64,000 bases of DNA from contig CACZJU010000009.1 in assembly GCA_902781515.1 (NCBI GenBank), positions 1-64,000 on the forward strand. The letters are read 5' to 3'. The translations under genes and the position numbers were made by a program. The notes under the pieces were generated by a model, which worked only from the letters and a program-made list of their open reading frames with translations, was not told the DNA's origin and searched no databases. Shown in pieces: positions 38,216-45,911 of this stretch (positions are counted from its first letter, which is position 1; each line of letters begins with the position of its first letter). The DNA is from an uncultured Bacteroidales bacterium (GTDB lineage: Bacteria; Bacteroidota; Bacteroidia; Bacteroidales; Bacteroidaceae).

Positions 38216-40312
38216 TTAGTATCGTAGGCGCAGGGAGGCAATGATGGAACGACCAGGGTTGATGGTCGAGAAGTTGGAACTCCAATACGATGTATCGCGT
38301 TGATTAAATAGGTTCTCTATACCAAGTCCAGGCTCAAGGGTAAAGTGCTTCAATGTGAAGACATGTCGTGTGGTCAGATCCCACTGACCGATTCCATCGG
38401 CATAGCCGTAGGTACTGCTATATCGACGACTCTGAATGTGACCATTGAGACTGACATTGAAATGATAGTTGCCCCACTTACGGCTCCAAGTCTTGTCCCA
38501 TGCCGCGCTGACATTCCCGACGTGCTTCACACTCTTGTCCACGGGTGTTTTTGTGACAACATAGAGTTGAGTGGCGTTGTCAAGTGACTGTGTTTCGGCC
38601 TCGCTGTCCGTGAAGGTGTAGCCACCGCCGATAGTAACGCCCTTGGGCAGAAGGAAGCGGACAGAAGTGCTTATACCCCGCAATGTTGCCCTATCGATGT
38701 TATCGCGCTGTCGAATGGTTGTCCAGCCTTCAGTCTGTAATGCCGTAAGGTTTGCATCGGCTGCAATCTCAGCATTGGTCATAGTACGATAGTTAATCAT
38801 GTCGCGAATCTTGTTCAGGAATCCACTAACAGACAGTCGCATCCAGTGGTTGCTGTATTCGAGATTAAGGTTCAGAAAGTGGTTTTTCTCGGGCTGAAGA
38901 TTGGGATTGTTGATAGTGTATCGCGAGGTTGTCTTAGCCTGATCTGTAGCATAAAGCTGCGACAGTGTTGGAGTACGATAGCCACCTGCGTAGTTAAAGC
39001 GGGCGCGGAAGCCCTTGATGTGATAGAACAAACCTGCATTGGGCGTAAAAGCTGCACCAAAGTTATCGTTCTGAGTGTAGCGAACACCCACGATACCTTC
39101 CAATCCCTTTACGATGTTTATCTCGTCCTGAGCATAGATATTATAGGTATTGGTTCGTTCCGAATCTATGTTGTCGCTCTGACTCGTGAGACTCTCCTGC
39201 ACCATCTCTGCACCAGCAGTCAGTTTGTTCCACTTGGCCAAGCGGAAGATACCACGCAGGTTCTCGTTGATGTAATGAGTGCGCTTGCGAGTCTCGTCGT
39301 AGGCTTCCTTGGTATCAGTCTGCCAGTAGTCGTAGGAGGATGTGAAGTTGTCGCTATATACATCGAGATAGATGTGAATCTTCTTGTTGGGCGACCAACG
39401 TGCTCCACCCCCGTAAGCGTAGGTCTGGTGGTGCAGGTCGTAGGTGTATGCTTTCTTTGAAGTGTATGTATAGGTGTCTGTCCCTGCTGTCGTGGTCTTC
39501 TTCTGGGTGAAGTATGTAGCATCGGACGGGCGATGGGTATTGTAGTCGTAGAATGAACCGCGCAGATAGACCGACCATTTGTCATCGAACTTCCATTCGA
39601 GCCGCTGGCTTACATTGTTGCTACCGTAGCCTACGGACATAGGGCGTCCTGTAAGTTTCAGTACCTGAGTGCCGCCTTCATCGAAGGTCTGATAGGGGTT
39701 AACCTGCCAGTTATCGGCTTGGCGGTGGGTGTAAGAGGTCTGCGAACTGAACTTCCCAGCACTGATGTCCACGTCAATGTTCTGGTCGAGACGACCGTTG
39801 TCCCTGATGCGTGTCTCGGCGGACGCAGACACAGGCTCTTTTCCGTCTTCTGTGATGACATTGATGACACCAGCTATGGCATCGCTACCATAGAGCGACG
39901 ATGCTGCTCCGCTATATATCTCAATGCGCTTGACGTTATTCATGCTGATACGCTCCCAACGGTCATCGCCGGTGAGACGCTTGCCGTTCTCCATGATGAC
40001 GATATAGTCATCGCTAACGCCTCCGAAGTTGACGAACGTGCCCATACCATTGGTGTGGGTGGTGACGCTGGAGGTCAGCTTAGCCAGTGCATCCTGCAGA
40101 CTGCTTACCTGTGCATTCTGCAGTTCTTTGGCAGTAATAACTTGGACTGCCACTGGTGAGTCGTCAGCCTTGTGATAGGTACCTGTACCCGTTATGACCA
40201 CAGGGTTCAGAGTCTGCGAACGTAGGCTGTCAACCTTCGTCGTCTTTTTGCCAGTTTGTGCCATCACAAGTAATGGACACAAGACGGTCAGCATGAACAT
40301 TGTTTTCCTCAT
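38216..40312 (-). CDS. TonB-dependent outer membrane receptor (BtuB-like)
   Basis: A signal peptide (MLTVLCPLLVMAQ) precedes a plug domain with TLNPVVITGTGTYHKADDSPV (TonB-box region), SLQDALAKL and ASSLYGSDAIAGVINVIT, then a 22-strand barrel ending in a C-terminal aromatic residue (ASLRLRY). At 698 aa and without an N-terminal CarboxypepD-like extension or SusD partner, it resembles vitamin or metal-chelate receptors rather than glycan receptors. It lies in the B12-riboswitch operon downstream of the CbiK-like gene, so corrinoid, cobalt-chelate or tetrapyrrole import is inferred. A hairpin separates it from that gene. Confidence 0.9.
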   Translation of the reverse strand: MRKTMFMLTVLCPLLVMAQTGKKTTKVDSLRSQTLNPVVITGTGTYHKADDSPVAVQVITAKELQNAQVSSLQDALAKLTSSVTTHTNGMGTFVNFGGVSDDYIVIMENGKRLTGDDRWERISMNNVKRIEIYSGAASSLYGSDAIAGVINVITEDGKEPVSASAETRIRDNGRLDQNIDVDISAGKFSSQTSYTHRQADNWQVNPYQTFDEGGTQVLKLTGRPMSVGYGSNNVSQRLEWKFDDKWSVYLRGSFYDYNTHRPSDATYFTQKKTTTAGTDTYTYTSKKAYTYDLHHQTYAYGGGARWSPNKKIHIYLDVYSDNFTSSYDYWQTDTKEAYDETRKRTHYINENLRGIFRLAKWNKLTAGAEMVQESLTSQSDNIDSERTNTYNIYAQDEINIVKGLEGIVGVRYTQNDNFGAAFTPNAGLFYHIKGFRARFNYAGGYRTPTLSQLYATDQAKTTSRYTINNPNLQPEKNHFLNLNLEYSNHWMRLSVSGFLNKIRDMINYRTMTNAEIAADANLTALQTEGWTTIRQRDNIDRATLRGISTSVRFLLPKGVTIGGGYTFTDSEAETQSLDNATQLYVVTKTPVDKSVKHVGNVSAAWDKTWSRKWGNYHFNVSLNGHIQSRRYSSTYGYADGIGQWDLTTRHVFTLKHFTLEPGLGIENLFNQRDTSYWSSNFSTINPGRSIIASLRLRY

Positions 40313-40336
40313 AGGATGAATTCTCTTTGGTTAAAA

Positions 40337-40372
40337 GAACTCCACACGGCAACGAAGCACCGCATGGAGTTC
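40337..40372 (-). terminator. Intercistronic hairpin, possible attenuator
   Basis: GAACTCCA (40337-40344) pairs with TGGAGTTC (40365-40372), with an inner CGG/CCG pairing. On the minus strand it is followed by TTTTAA. It could end part of the transcripts after the CbiK-like gene, or protect the upstream message. Confidence 0.55.
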
Positions 40373-40404
40373 CACTTTACACATATAGATAGATTGGATA
40401 GATA

Positions 40405-41535
40405 TTACTCTTCAGGATACATGCTGTGGTAAGCATCCTCCAGGAATTCGGCATTCTTGGTGTGGTTGATCCATACATTCAGTACACCAGGAAGCTCAAG
40501 CAGACCCAAGGGATGCTTGTTCGTTGAAGGCATAGAGACGATGGGGGTATAGCCATTGTTCTTGAAGTACTCGAACCAACTATTGTCTTCACTCTCTGGC
40601 TCATCGGCATCCCAGTAGTCTTCGCCTTCACCAGCCATATCGTTATGAGCGTGGTCACCAGCGATAGACATCAGGGCGTGCAGATTAACCTTGCCGTTGT
40701 TAATGCCCTTGTCCTTCATACGAGCCATTACATCCTGCTTGTAGTTGTCTGGCATATCAACAGTTCCCACGAAATACTTGTTGGCATTGATGGCCTGCAG
40801 GGCATTCTCAAGCTGAGTGTAGCGAACATTAGCCTTGAAGGTGTCGTAGGTGTCGGGGTTACCGTGACCCATGAAAGCCACAACACCATCCTCGTTCTTA
40901 TACAGCTCATCCAATTGCTTGGCAACCTCGTTGACATCCTCTATAGAGTCGTTCAGCAAGGGCAGGCCCAGGAAGATGGCCTTGTCCTCTTCCAACTTAG
41001 CCAGATACTCGTCGTCGAGATGAGCACTGGCAATGTAACCGTTGTTCATGAACTTCTTCACGCTGGCAACCACTGCGGCAAACTCCTCACCGGGAATAAC
41101 CTGCAGCGACTGTACGTAAATCTTGCTGTACTTGGCAGCACCGATTGCATGCAGCAAGTAACGAGGCTCATAATAGTCACGCTTTACAATGTTGCCATTG
41201 TCGTCCTCGTTCTCACCAACGCTGGCACGGTTGATACAGATGTCACTTGAGAAGCTGACATATACGTCGGCATTGGGGAAAGCCTCTTCGTAAGCCTTCT
41301 GAGTAGCATCGAATGCCAGGAATGCGTTGTTCCAAGTGGAACCGAAGGCTACCAGCAGCACGGCTTCGCTCTTGCCAGACTTTGCCTTCTGAGCGGCAAC
41401 TTTGTTGTCGTTGTAACTGTACTCAGAAACGATGTTAGCATACGTTTCGTCGTCATCATCACCACAAGAGGTGAACACAGGAGCTACCATGCAAAGAGCC
41501 AAGGTAGCCAGCATGAAAGATTTAATCTTCCTCAT
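40405..41535 (-). CDS. cbiK: CbiK-like chelatase, exported lipoprotein
   Basis: A signal peptide with lipobox (FTSCGDDDDE, cysteine ~residue 24) precedes a complete CbiK-type class II chelatase fold (376 aa): EAVLLVAFGSTWNNAF, VQSLQVIPGEEFAAVV, VVAFMGHGNPDTYD (metal histidine), and SIAGDHAHNDMAGE (second histidine). Cytosolic CbiK inserts cobalt into sirohydrochlorin. Exported relatives are known: a periplasmic CbiK in Desulfovibrio and the haem-binding IhtB of Porphyromonas. Its position between two TonB receptors under a B12 riboswitch suggests cobalt or tetrapyrrole capture at the cell surface. Whether it also supplies the pathway's chelatase step is open. It overlaps the preceding receptor gene by 14 bp. 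Confidence 0.88.
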   Translation of the reverse strand: MRKIKSFMLATLALCMVAPVFTSCGDDDDETYANIVSEYSYNDNKVAAQKAKSGKSEAVLLVAFGSTWNNAFLAFDATQKAYEEAFPNADVYVSFSSDICINRASVGENEDDNGNIVKRDYYEPRYLLHAIGAAKYSKIYVQSLQVIPGEEFAAVVASVKKFMNNGYIASAHLDDEYLAKLEEDKAIFLGLPLLNDSIEDVNEVAKQLDELYKNEDGVVAFMGHGNPDTYDTFKANVRYTQLENALQAINANKYFVGTVDMPDNYKQDVMARMKDKGINNGKVNLHALMSIAGDHAHNDMAGEGEDYWDADEPESEDNSWFEYFKNNGYTPIVSMPSTNKHPLGLLELPGVLNVWINHTKNAEFLEDAYHSMYPEE

Positions 41536-43732
41536 TGTTTGTTTGTTGTTTGGTTGATAAATTATGTTGATTAACTCTCTTTCCGTAATTGAACTTTATA
41601 GCGAAGGTGCCATGCACCGTTGTTCCTGACGTATTGTTACCTAAGTGATAGGGATGCATCGTACGGTCAACGTAATTAAAGATATTGTCCACACCTAGCT
41701 CCAGCCTATAAGCCAGTTTCTTTCCCGTCTTCCCTAAGTCGTGAGTAGTGTTTATACGCCATATCTGATACTTCTTTCCATCACCATTGTTCTGATAAAA
41801 GCGCTTGCTACTGCCACGTGTCGATAAGTTAACACCAAATTTATAGCGTGAACAGAACGTGTGGGTATACATAGCCGAGGCGCTCCATTTATGGTGTGCT
41901 GTACCATCAATGACCACATTGATCATCTTGTTCTTAGATACATCATAGAGATTAGCTTCAGTATCAAGATAGCTGTAAGCCGCCGTCAGAGTCAGGTCCT
42001 TTATTACCTTATATGATAACGTAACGTCCACGCCATAGGTTTGAGCATCGTCCATATTCTTATACATACGAGCCTGAACACTGCCGCTGCCATCGCCAAG
42101 ATATGCTGTGGTTATGCCTGCGGGAATCTCACCGACGGAGACATTCGTCAGTGCTATCATATTGTCCAACCGATTCAGATACCCAGTGACAGATGCCGTA
42201 ACCTTTCGACCACGATACTCAACATTGGCAGAATAGTAGTTGCTGGTCTGAGGATTAAGGTTCCTGTTACCAATATTGAAGAACGTGCTACTACCCATCA
42301 CATGCAAGTAACGATAGTGCAACTCCTTGACTGTCGGAGTTTTGAAGCCCTGACTCCAACCGAGCCTAAAGCGGAAATCACCTGCCGAGAACATGGCACT
42401 GACCTTAGGAGTAAGGCGCACGCCAAAGTTTCTATTCCCGACCAGACGCAGACCGGCCGTAACGTTAAGCCATTTCAGTTTATCGAACTCATCCTGAACA
42501 TACAGAGCTGTCGTCCAGTCGTCTGCCGTTCCAGTTTCCGTTCTATCAGGGGCATTAAGATAGTCGTACCTGTATTCCGCTCCAGCGTGCAGGGTATTCT
42601 CATAAGGCAGGTAGAATATTCCTTTCAGTTGTGTCATCACCCGCTGCTGGTCGCTCTGCAACTTACTCTGACCGGGCATCATAGGCACAGAATACCACGT
42701 ACCATTCAAAGGACCGTACTTCTCGCCCTTTAACAGCACGTTTTCGTATGTCTTTTCCGTATAGTCGTAGAAATAGGCATGTTTGTTCCAATCGACATCC
42801 AGCGCGAGATAGTTCTTTCGACTCGTATTTGAATCACCCTTCACTTTTCCATTTCCATTCCCCAAGTACAACTTTCCGCCCATCGATGCCGAAGCGTTAT
42901 TGTAGCGGAGGTCATAAGTATATACATCGCAACTGGGGTGGTTGCCCTTCCTCGGACGACAAATGTGCTTTATATAGTAACTTCCTTCGGCATACATTTC
43001 AAGATTCTTTGATGGCTGATAGGTCAGACGTTCTGCAAGTTGCCAGTTGCGAAACTCGTTCACCGTTTTGTTCTTACTATCTGTAAGAATCGTGCCTTCG
43101 GCAAATTCCCTTGCAGTATTTTGCCAACCATCGTTGCGCTGCATCTGGAATTTCGTTTGGCTTCCCACCTTTCTCAAATTGAAAGCGAAGGTATTGTGCT
43201 GGCGCAGGTCGTTGTGCGAGCCATATCGTGTGGTATTATCTAACAAGAAGCCCTTTTCCGTATGCTTTTTAGTGATAATGTTTATGACACCAGCCATAGC
43301 ATCGCTTCCATACAAGGCACTCTGCGCGCCCTTTACAATCTCTATGCGTTCTATATCGTGAGGGTCAATGAGTCCCAAGTCGTTCTCACCGCCCACATCG
43401 CCATGAATACGCTTGCCGTCGATAAGGATAAGAATGTAGTTATTACCGAGGCCGTTCAACTGCATCTGAGCACCCATATCGCCCTCTGCAAAGGCAAAGG
43501 ATGCAGTAAGTCCACTTAATATCTCCTCTATGCTCTTGCCACCGAAACTGTCAAGCATTTTACGGCTGATGACCTCCGTCTGTACGGGCGCATTCTTCAA
43601 CAGGTGCTGAGTACCAGTACCTGTAACGACGACCTCCTGAATGGTGTCCGTGCGGAGTATCGTCTGTGCCATCAACGTGTGGGATATAACCATCATGGCC
43701 ATCCCAATTGTCAGACTTAGTCTTCCTTTCAT
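41522..43732 (-). CDS. btuB: TonB-dependent outer membrane receptor, riboswitch-controlled
   Basis: A 736-residue receptor with signal peptide (AMMVISHTLMAQ), TonB-box-like IQEVVVTGTGTQHLLKNAP, and a plug domain (SIEEILSGLTASF, LNGLGNNYILILIDGKRI, ALYGSDAMAGVINIITKK). A barrel follows with the usual GWSQGFKTPTVKELHYRY segment. It is the first gene after the cobalamin riboswitch and the 5' member of the operon, which makes a corrinoid or cobalt-chelate receptor the best guess. The symbol btuB is given by context; several Bacteroidetes BtuB paralogues differ in preference. It overlaps the CbiK-like lipoprotein gene, implying surface cooperation. Confidence 0.88.
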   Translation of the reverse strand: MKGRLSLTIGMAMMVISHTLMAQTILRTDTIQEVVVTGTGTQHLLKNAPVQTEVISRKMLDSFGGKSIEEILSGLTASFAFAEGDMGAQMQLNGLGNNYILILIDGKRIHGDVGGENDLGLIDPHDIERIEIVKGAQSALYGSDAMAGVINIITKKHTEKGFLLDNTTRYGSHNDLRQHNTFAFNLRKVGSQTKFQMQRNDGWQNTAREFAEGTILTDSKNKTVNEFRNWQLAERLTYQPSKNLEMYAEGSYYIKHICRPRKGNHPSCDVYTYDLRYNNASASMGGKLYLGNGNGKVKGDSNTSRKNYLALDVDWNKHAYFYDYTEKTYENVLLKGEKYGPLNGTWYSVPMMPGQSKLQSDQQRVMTQLKGIFYLPYENTLHAGAEYRYDYLNAPDRTETGTADDWTTALYVQDEFDKLKWLNVTAGLRLVGNRNFGVRLTPKVSAMFSAGDFRFRLGWSQGFKTPTVKELHYRYLHVMGSSTFFNIGNRNLNPQTSNYYSANVEYRGRKVTASVTGYLNRLDNMIALTNVSVGEIPAGITTAYLGDGSGSVQARMYKNMDDAQTYGVDVTLSYKVIKDLTLTAAYSYLDTEANLYDVSKNKMINVVIDGTAHHKWSASAMYTHTFCSRYKFGVNLSTRGSSKRFYQNNGDGKKYQIWRINTTHDLGKTGKKLAYRLELGVDNIFNYVDRTMHPYHLGNNTSGTTVHGTFAIKFNYGKRVNQHNLSTKQQTNNEED

Positions 43733-43776
43733 TATTTCCGCCCTCGCTTGTTCCTGAGCGTGCGTATATGTTAAAA

Positions 43777-43940
43777 CTTGGTAGGTCTTCTGGCTTTCCC
43801 CAGTCCGCTCACCTTCCCGATTGCTCAGTGGCTTTTGTCGAGCAGACCCATTGACGGGGATTACAGCTGCAGGTACAGCCCCGGACTTTCACCGGATTCC
43901 CTTACACCGAAGTACCCTTTATAGGCACCCAGTTGCCAAG
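43777..43940 (-). promoter_or_regulatory. Cobalamin riboswitch
   Basis: Read on the minus strand, the element has closing stem CTTGG/CCAAG (43936-43940 and 43777-43781), GGGAATCCGGTGAAAGTCC, the CTGCAGCTGTAATCCCC segment, GGAAGGTGAGCGGACTGGG, and the B12 box AGCCAGAAGACCTACC (43780-43795). All are hallmark parts of the AdoCbl-type aptamer. It lies 45 bp before the first TonB receptor gene and should switch off the whole operon down to cbiGF when cobalamin is plentiful. No clear T-run terminator follows, so control of translation is more likely. Confidence 0.96.
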
Positions 43941-43949
43941 ATTTGCTCG

Positions 43950-43957
43950 CAAAGATA
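43950..43957 (-). promoter_or_regulatory. -7 element for the riboswitch operon
   Basis: The minus strand reads TATCTTTG, placing the transcription start about 7 bp later, just before the closing stem of the riboswitch. The divergent cbiA promoter lies only ~45 bp away. Confidence 0.6.
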
Positions 43958-43962
43958 AGAAA

Positions 43963-43998
43963 TAATTATCAATTATCAATTATCAATTATCAATTATT
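43963..43998. repeat. Tandem AATTATC repeat between the divergent B12 operons
   Basis: Four to five units of AATTATC / AATTATCAATTATCAATT form the spacer between the riboswitch operon promoter and the cbiA promoter. The same units occur inside cbiA itself at 44.77 and 44.83 kb. Confidence 0.8.
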
Positions 43999-44001
43999 TC
44001 T

Positions 44002-44009
44002 TACCTTTG
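44002..44009 (+). promoter_or_regulatory. -7 element of cbiA, near-leaderless
   Basis: TACCTTTG ends 5 bp before the ATG at 44015, so the transcript should begin at or next to the start codon. The riboswitch is on the opposite strand and cannot regulate this gene. Confidence 0.6.
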
Positions 44010-44014
44010 CGCTG

Positions 44015-44668
44015 ATGAAAGCACAATTCCTCATAGCAGCACCGCATAGCGGCTCAGGAAAGACTACCATAGCACGTGGTCTAATGGCTTTGTATCGGGA
44101 ACACGGCTACAGGGTTCAACCATTCAAGTGTGGACCGGACTATATTGATACGAAGTTCCACGAACGGGTATGCGGAAGGCCCAGTGTAAACCTCGACTCT
44201 TTCTTCGCCTCTGAAGAACATCTGCATGAGTTGTTCACTCATTATACAGCTGGAGCCGATATTGCCATTGTGGAGGGAATGATGGGGTTGTTCGACGGTT
44301 ACGACCGCGACCGAGGTTCTTCATCAGAGATTGCAAGAATCCTTGGATTGCCTATAGTGCTTGTTGTTGATGCCCGTTCTGCGGCTTATAGTATGGCTGC
44401 CTTGCTGCAAGGCTTCATCAACTTCCGTCCCGACCTTACATACGCAGGCGTAATTTTTAATAAGGTAAGCTCGCAGCGGCATTTCGATATGTTGCAACAA
44501 GTGTGCGACGATTTACATATCGAGTGCTTAGGCTATCTGCCCAAGGATGCTTCGCTTGAACAGGGGTCACGATATCTTGGACTCGACTTCTCGGAACAAA
44601 CCGAGAATAATGAACTGATAAAACTATTGGAGGAACACGTCAAATGGCAGAGAATTTTAGAACTTTAA
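44015..44668 (+). CDS. cbiA: Cobyrinate a,c-diamide synthase, N-terminal ATP-binding part
   Basis: The ATG at 44015 (MKAQFLIAAPHSGSGKTTIA) directly follows the promoter. The P-loop-like APHSGSGKTT, FKCGPDYIDTKFHE, VEGMMGLFDGYD and GLPIVLVVDARS are the standard CbiA/CobB N-domain motifs. The chain ends at residue 217 in a TAA, whereas full-length CbiA proteins continue into a glutaminase domain. That domain is encoded by the next ORF in the -1 frame, overlapping by 25 bp. The gene is thus split, frameshifted, or joined by ribosomal frameshifting. Confidence 0.9.
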   Translation: MKAQFLIAAPHSGSGKTTIARGLMALYREHGYRVQPFKCGPDYIDTKFHERVCGRPSVNLDSFFASEEHLHELFTHYTAGADIAIVEGMMGLFDGYDRDRGSSSEIARILGLPIVLVVDARSAAYSMAALLQGFINFRPDLTYAGVIFNKVSSQRHFDMLQQVCDDLHIECLGYLPKDASLEQGSRYLGLDFSEQTENNELIKLLEEHVKWQRILEL

Positions 44669-45291
44669 TAGCACGAAATGCCGAATCGTTTTCTTTCCTC
44701 TATCAGGAAACCATCGACCGCCTTGCATCTCTCGGTCCCGTTGATTTCTTCAACCCAGAAGACTTTAATTATCAATTGTCCGCTCGGCCCATAGGGACGC
44801 TTTCAGAGCTAAGCGGGGAAAGAATTGTCAATTATCAATTGTTATATCTTCCAGGAGGGTATCCTGAGAAGCATCTTGAGGCATTGGTGAAGAACGAAGC
44901 ATGTCGTTTGGCTATTAAGGACTTTGCCGAGCGTGGAGGTCGAATCATTGCCGAGTGCGGCGGCATGATGTACTTGTGCCAAAGTATTGTTACTGACGAT
45001 GGTGAGTACCCCATGTGTGGTGTATTCCCTTATAAGATTACGGCTCGTAAGGCAGACCGCAAACTTTCGTTAGGTTATCGTAAGTTCACATTGGACGGAA
45101 GAGAATATCGCGGACACGAATTTCACTATACCCAATTCTTAGGCGAAGTGCCACCATCAATCGTACAGGTATATAACGCAAAAGGGGAGGCCGTAGCCAC
45201 CCCTGTGCTTAGATACAAAAACGTATTGGCGAGCTACACTCACCTCTACGATTTCTATTGCCAGTCGGGAACGCCGCTGCCACTTGGATAG
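44644..45291 (+). CDS. cbiA: Cobyrinate a,c-diamide synthase, C-terminal glutaminase part
   Basis: The ATG at 44644 gives MAENFRTLIARNAESFSFLY, equivalent to the family's AxAxDxAFxFxY junction. The glutaminase domain follows: YLPGGYPEKHLEALVKNE, RIIAECGGMMYLCQSI with the nucleophile cysteine, LSLGYRKFTL, YRGHEFHYTQF. About 20 extra residues (SARPIGTLSELSGERI) between DFNYQL and VNYQLLYLPGG are flanked by two AATTATCAATTG-type repeats (44766-44783 and 44824-44846), seemingly a repeat-mediated insertion. All catalytic parts look intact, so a two-subunit enzyme is possible. It overlaps the convergent FKBP gene by 37 bp. Confidence 0.88.
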   Translation: MAENFRTLIARNAESFSFLYQETIDRLASLGPVDFFNPEDFNYQLSARPIGTLSELSGERIVNYQLLYLPGGYPEKHLEALVKNEACRLAIKDFAERGGRIIAECGGMMYLCQSIVTDDGEYPMCGVFPYKITARKADRKLSLGYRKFTLDGREYRGHEFHYTQFLGEVPPSIVQVYNAKGEAVATPVLRYKNVLASYTHLYDFYCQSGTPLPLG

Positions 45292-45911
45292 ACGGCAGCC
45301 ATGTGTATGTGGAACAGCAACGTGCTGTAGCCGGGTATTGTGCCGTGGGCGGTGGTTCCGTATGCCAACTGATATGGGATGTACACCAGCCAGTTGTCGC
45401 CTGCCACCATATACTGCAGCGCAGTGTGAAAACCATCTACGAAGAGCGACACTGCCGACAGACGCGGTAAAGCCTTCTCTGGGTCGAAAGGTCCATAGTA
45501 GCTCTGGTCGAAGACCTCCTGCATCACAGAGTCCACCAGTTGTTCGTTGTCGTCATTGACTTTATAAGTTGTAGGCATAAGCCAACCGCGATAACTGATT
45601 CTTATGGTGTCGTTCCACTTAGGACTGACAGGATTGGCAAGAGTGGCATCCTGACTGATGATATGCACGCAAATGCTATCTGTAACGCTTCCTGAATTGT
45701 AGCTTTGAGACTGTTGAAGGCTTTTCAGCATGAGCCATTTCCCATCGGCATTCTTCCGTGCCGAATCTGCTATCTGTTCATACCAGGCAGCATTACGAGC
45801 CGGCCAGTTATAGTAAGGGTCGTACTCCTGTTCTTCTTCAGAGCAGGAAGCCAGACATGCCAAGCCAACTAGACATACTAGACAAACTAGGTATTCTAGG
45901 TACTTCTTCAT
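45255..45911 (-). CDS. FKBP-type peptidyl-prolyl isomerase lipoprotein
   Basis: A lipoprotein signal (LACLASCSEEEQEYD) precedes a spacer of ~90 residues and an FKBP-like domain: DTIRISYRGWLMPT, FDQSYYGPF and YIPYQLAYGTTAHGTIPGYSTLLFHIHM, the last being the typical FKBP end. It resembles the GldI-type folding lipoproteins of Bacteroidetes. The leader's VCLVCLVGLACL is encoded by a CTAG-containing tandem (45867-45899) like the one in the Fe-S fusion gene. Its start overlaps the glyS stop (TGATG), so the two are co-transcribed. Confidence 0.88.
   Translation of the reverse strand: MKKYLEYLVCLVCLVGLACLASCSEEEQEYDPYYNWPARNAAWYEQIADSARKNADGKWLMLKSLQQSQSYNSGSVTDSICVHIISQDATLANPVSPKWNDTIRISYRGWLMPTTYKVNDDNEQLVDSVMQEVFDQSYYGPFDPEKALPRLSAVSLFVDGFHTALQYMVAGDNWLVYIPYQLAYGTTAHGTIPGYSTLLFHIHMAAVYPSGSGVPDWQ

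Noticed and set aside
38216-43732. SusC/SusD polysaccharide utilisation locus
   Set aside because: The two TonB receptors lack the SusC-type N-terminal extension and no SusD lipoprotein is present; the riboswitch ties them to cobalamin.
44600-44668. Programmed -1 frameshift site in cbiA
   Set aside because: No X XXY YYZ heptamer in the zero frame and no clear downstream pseudoknot were found; kept only as an open alternative.
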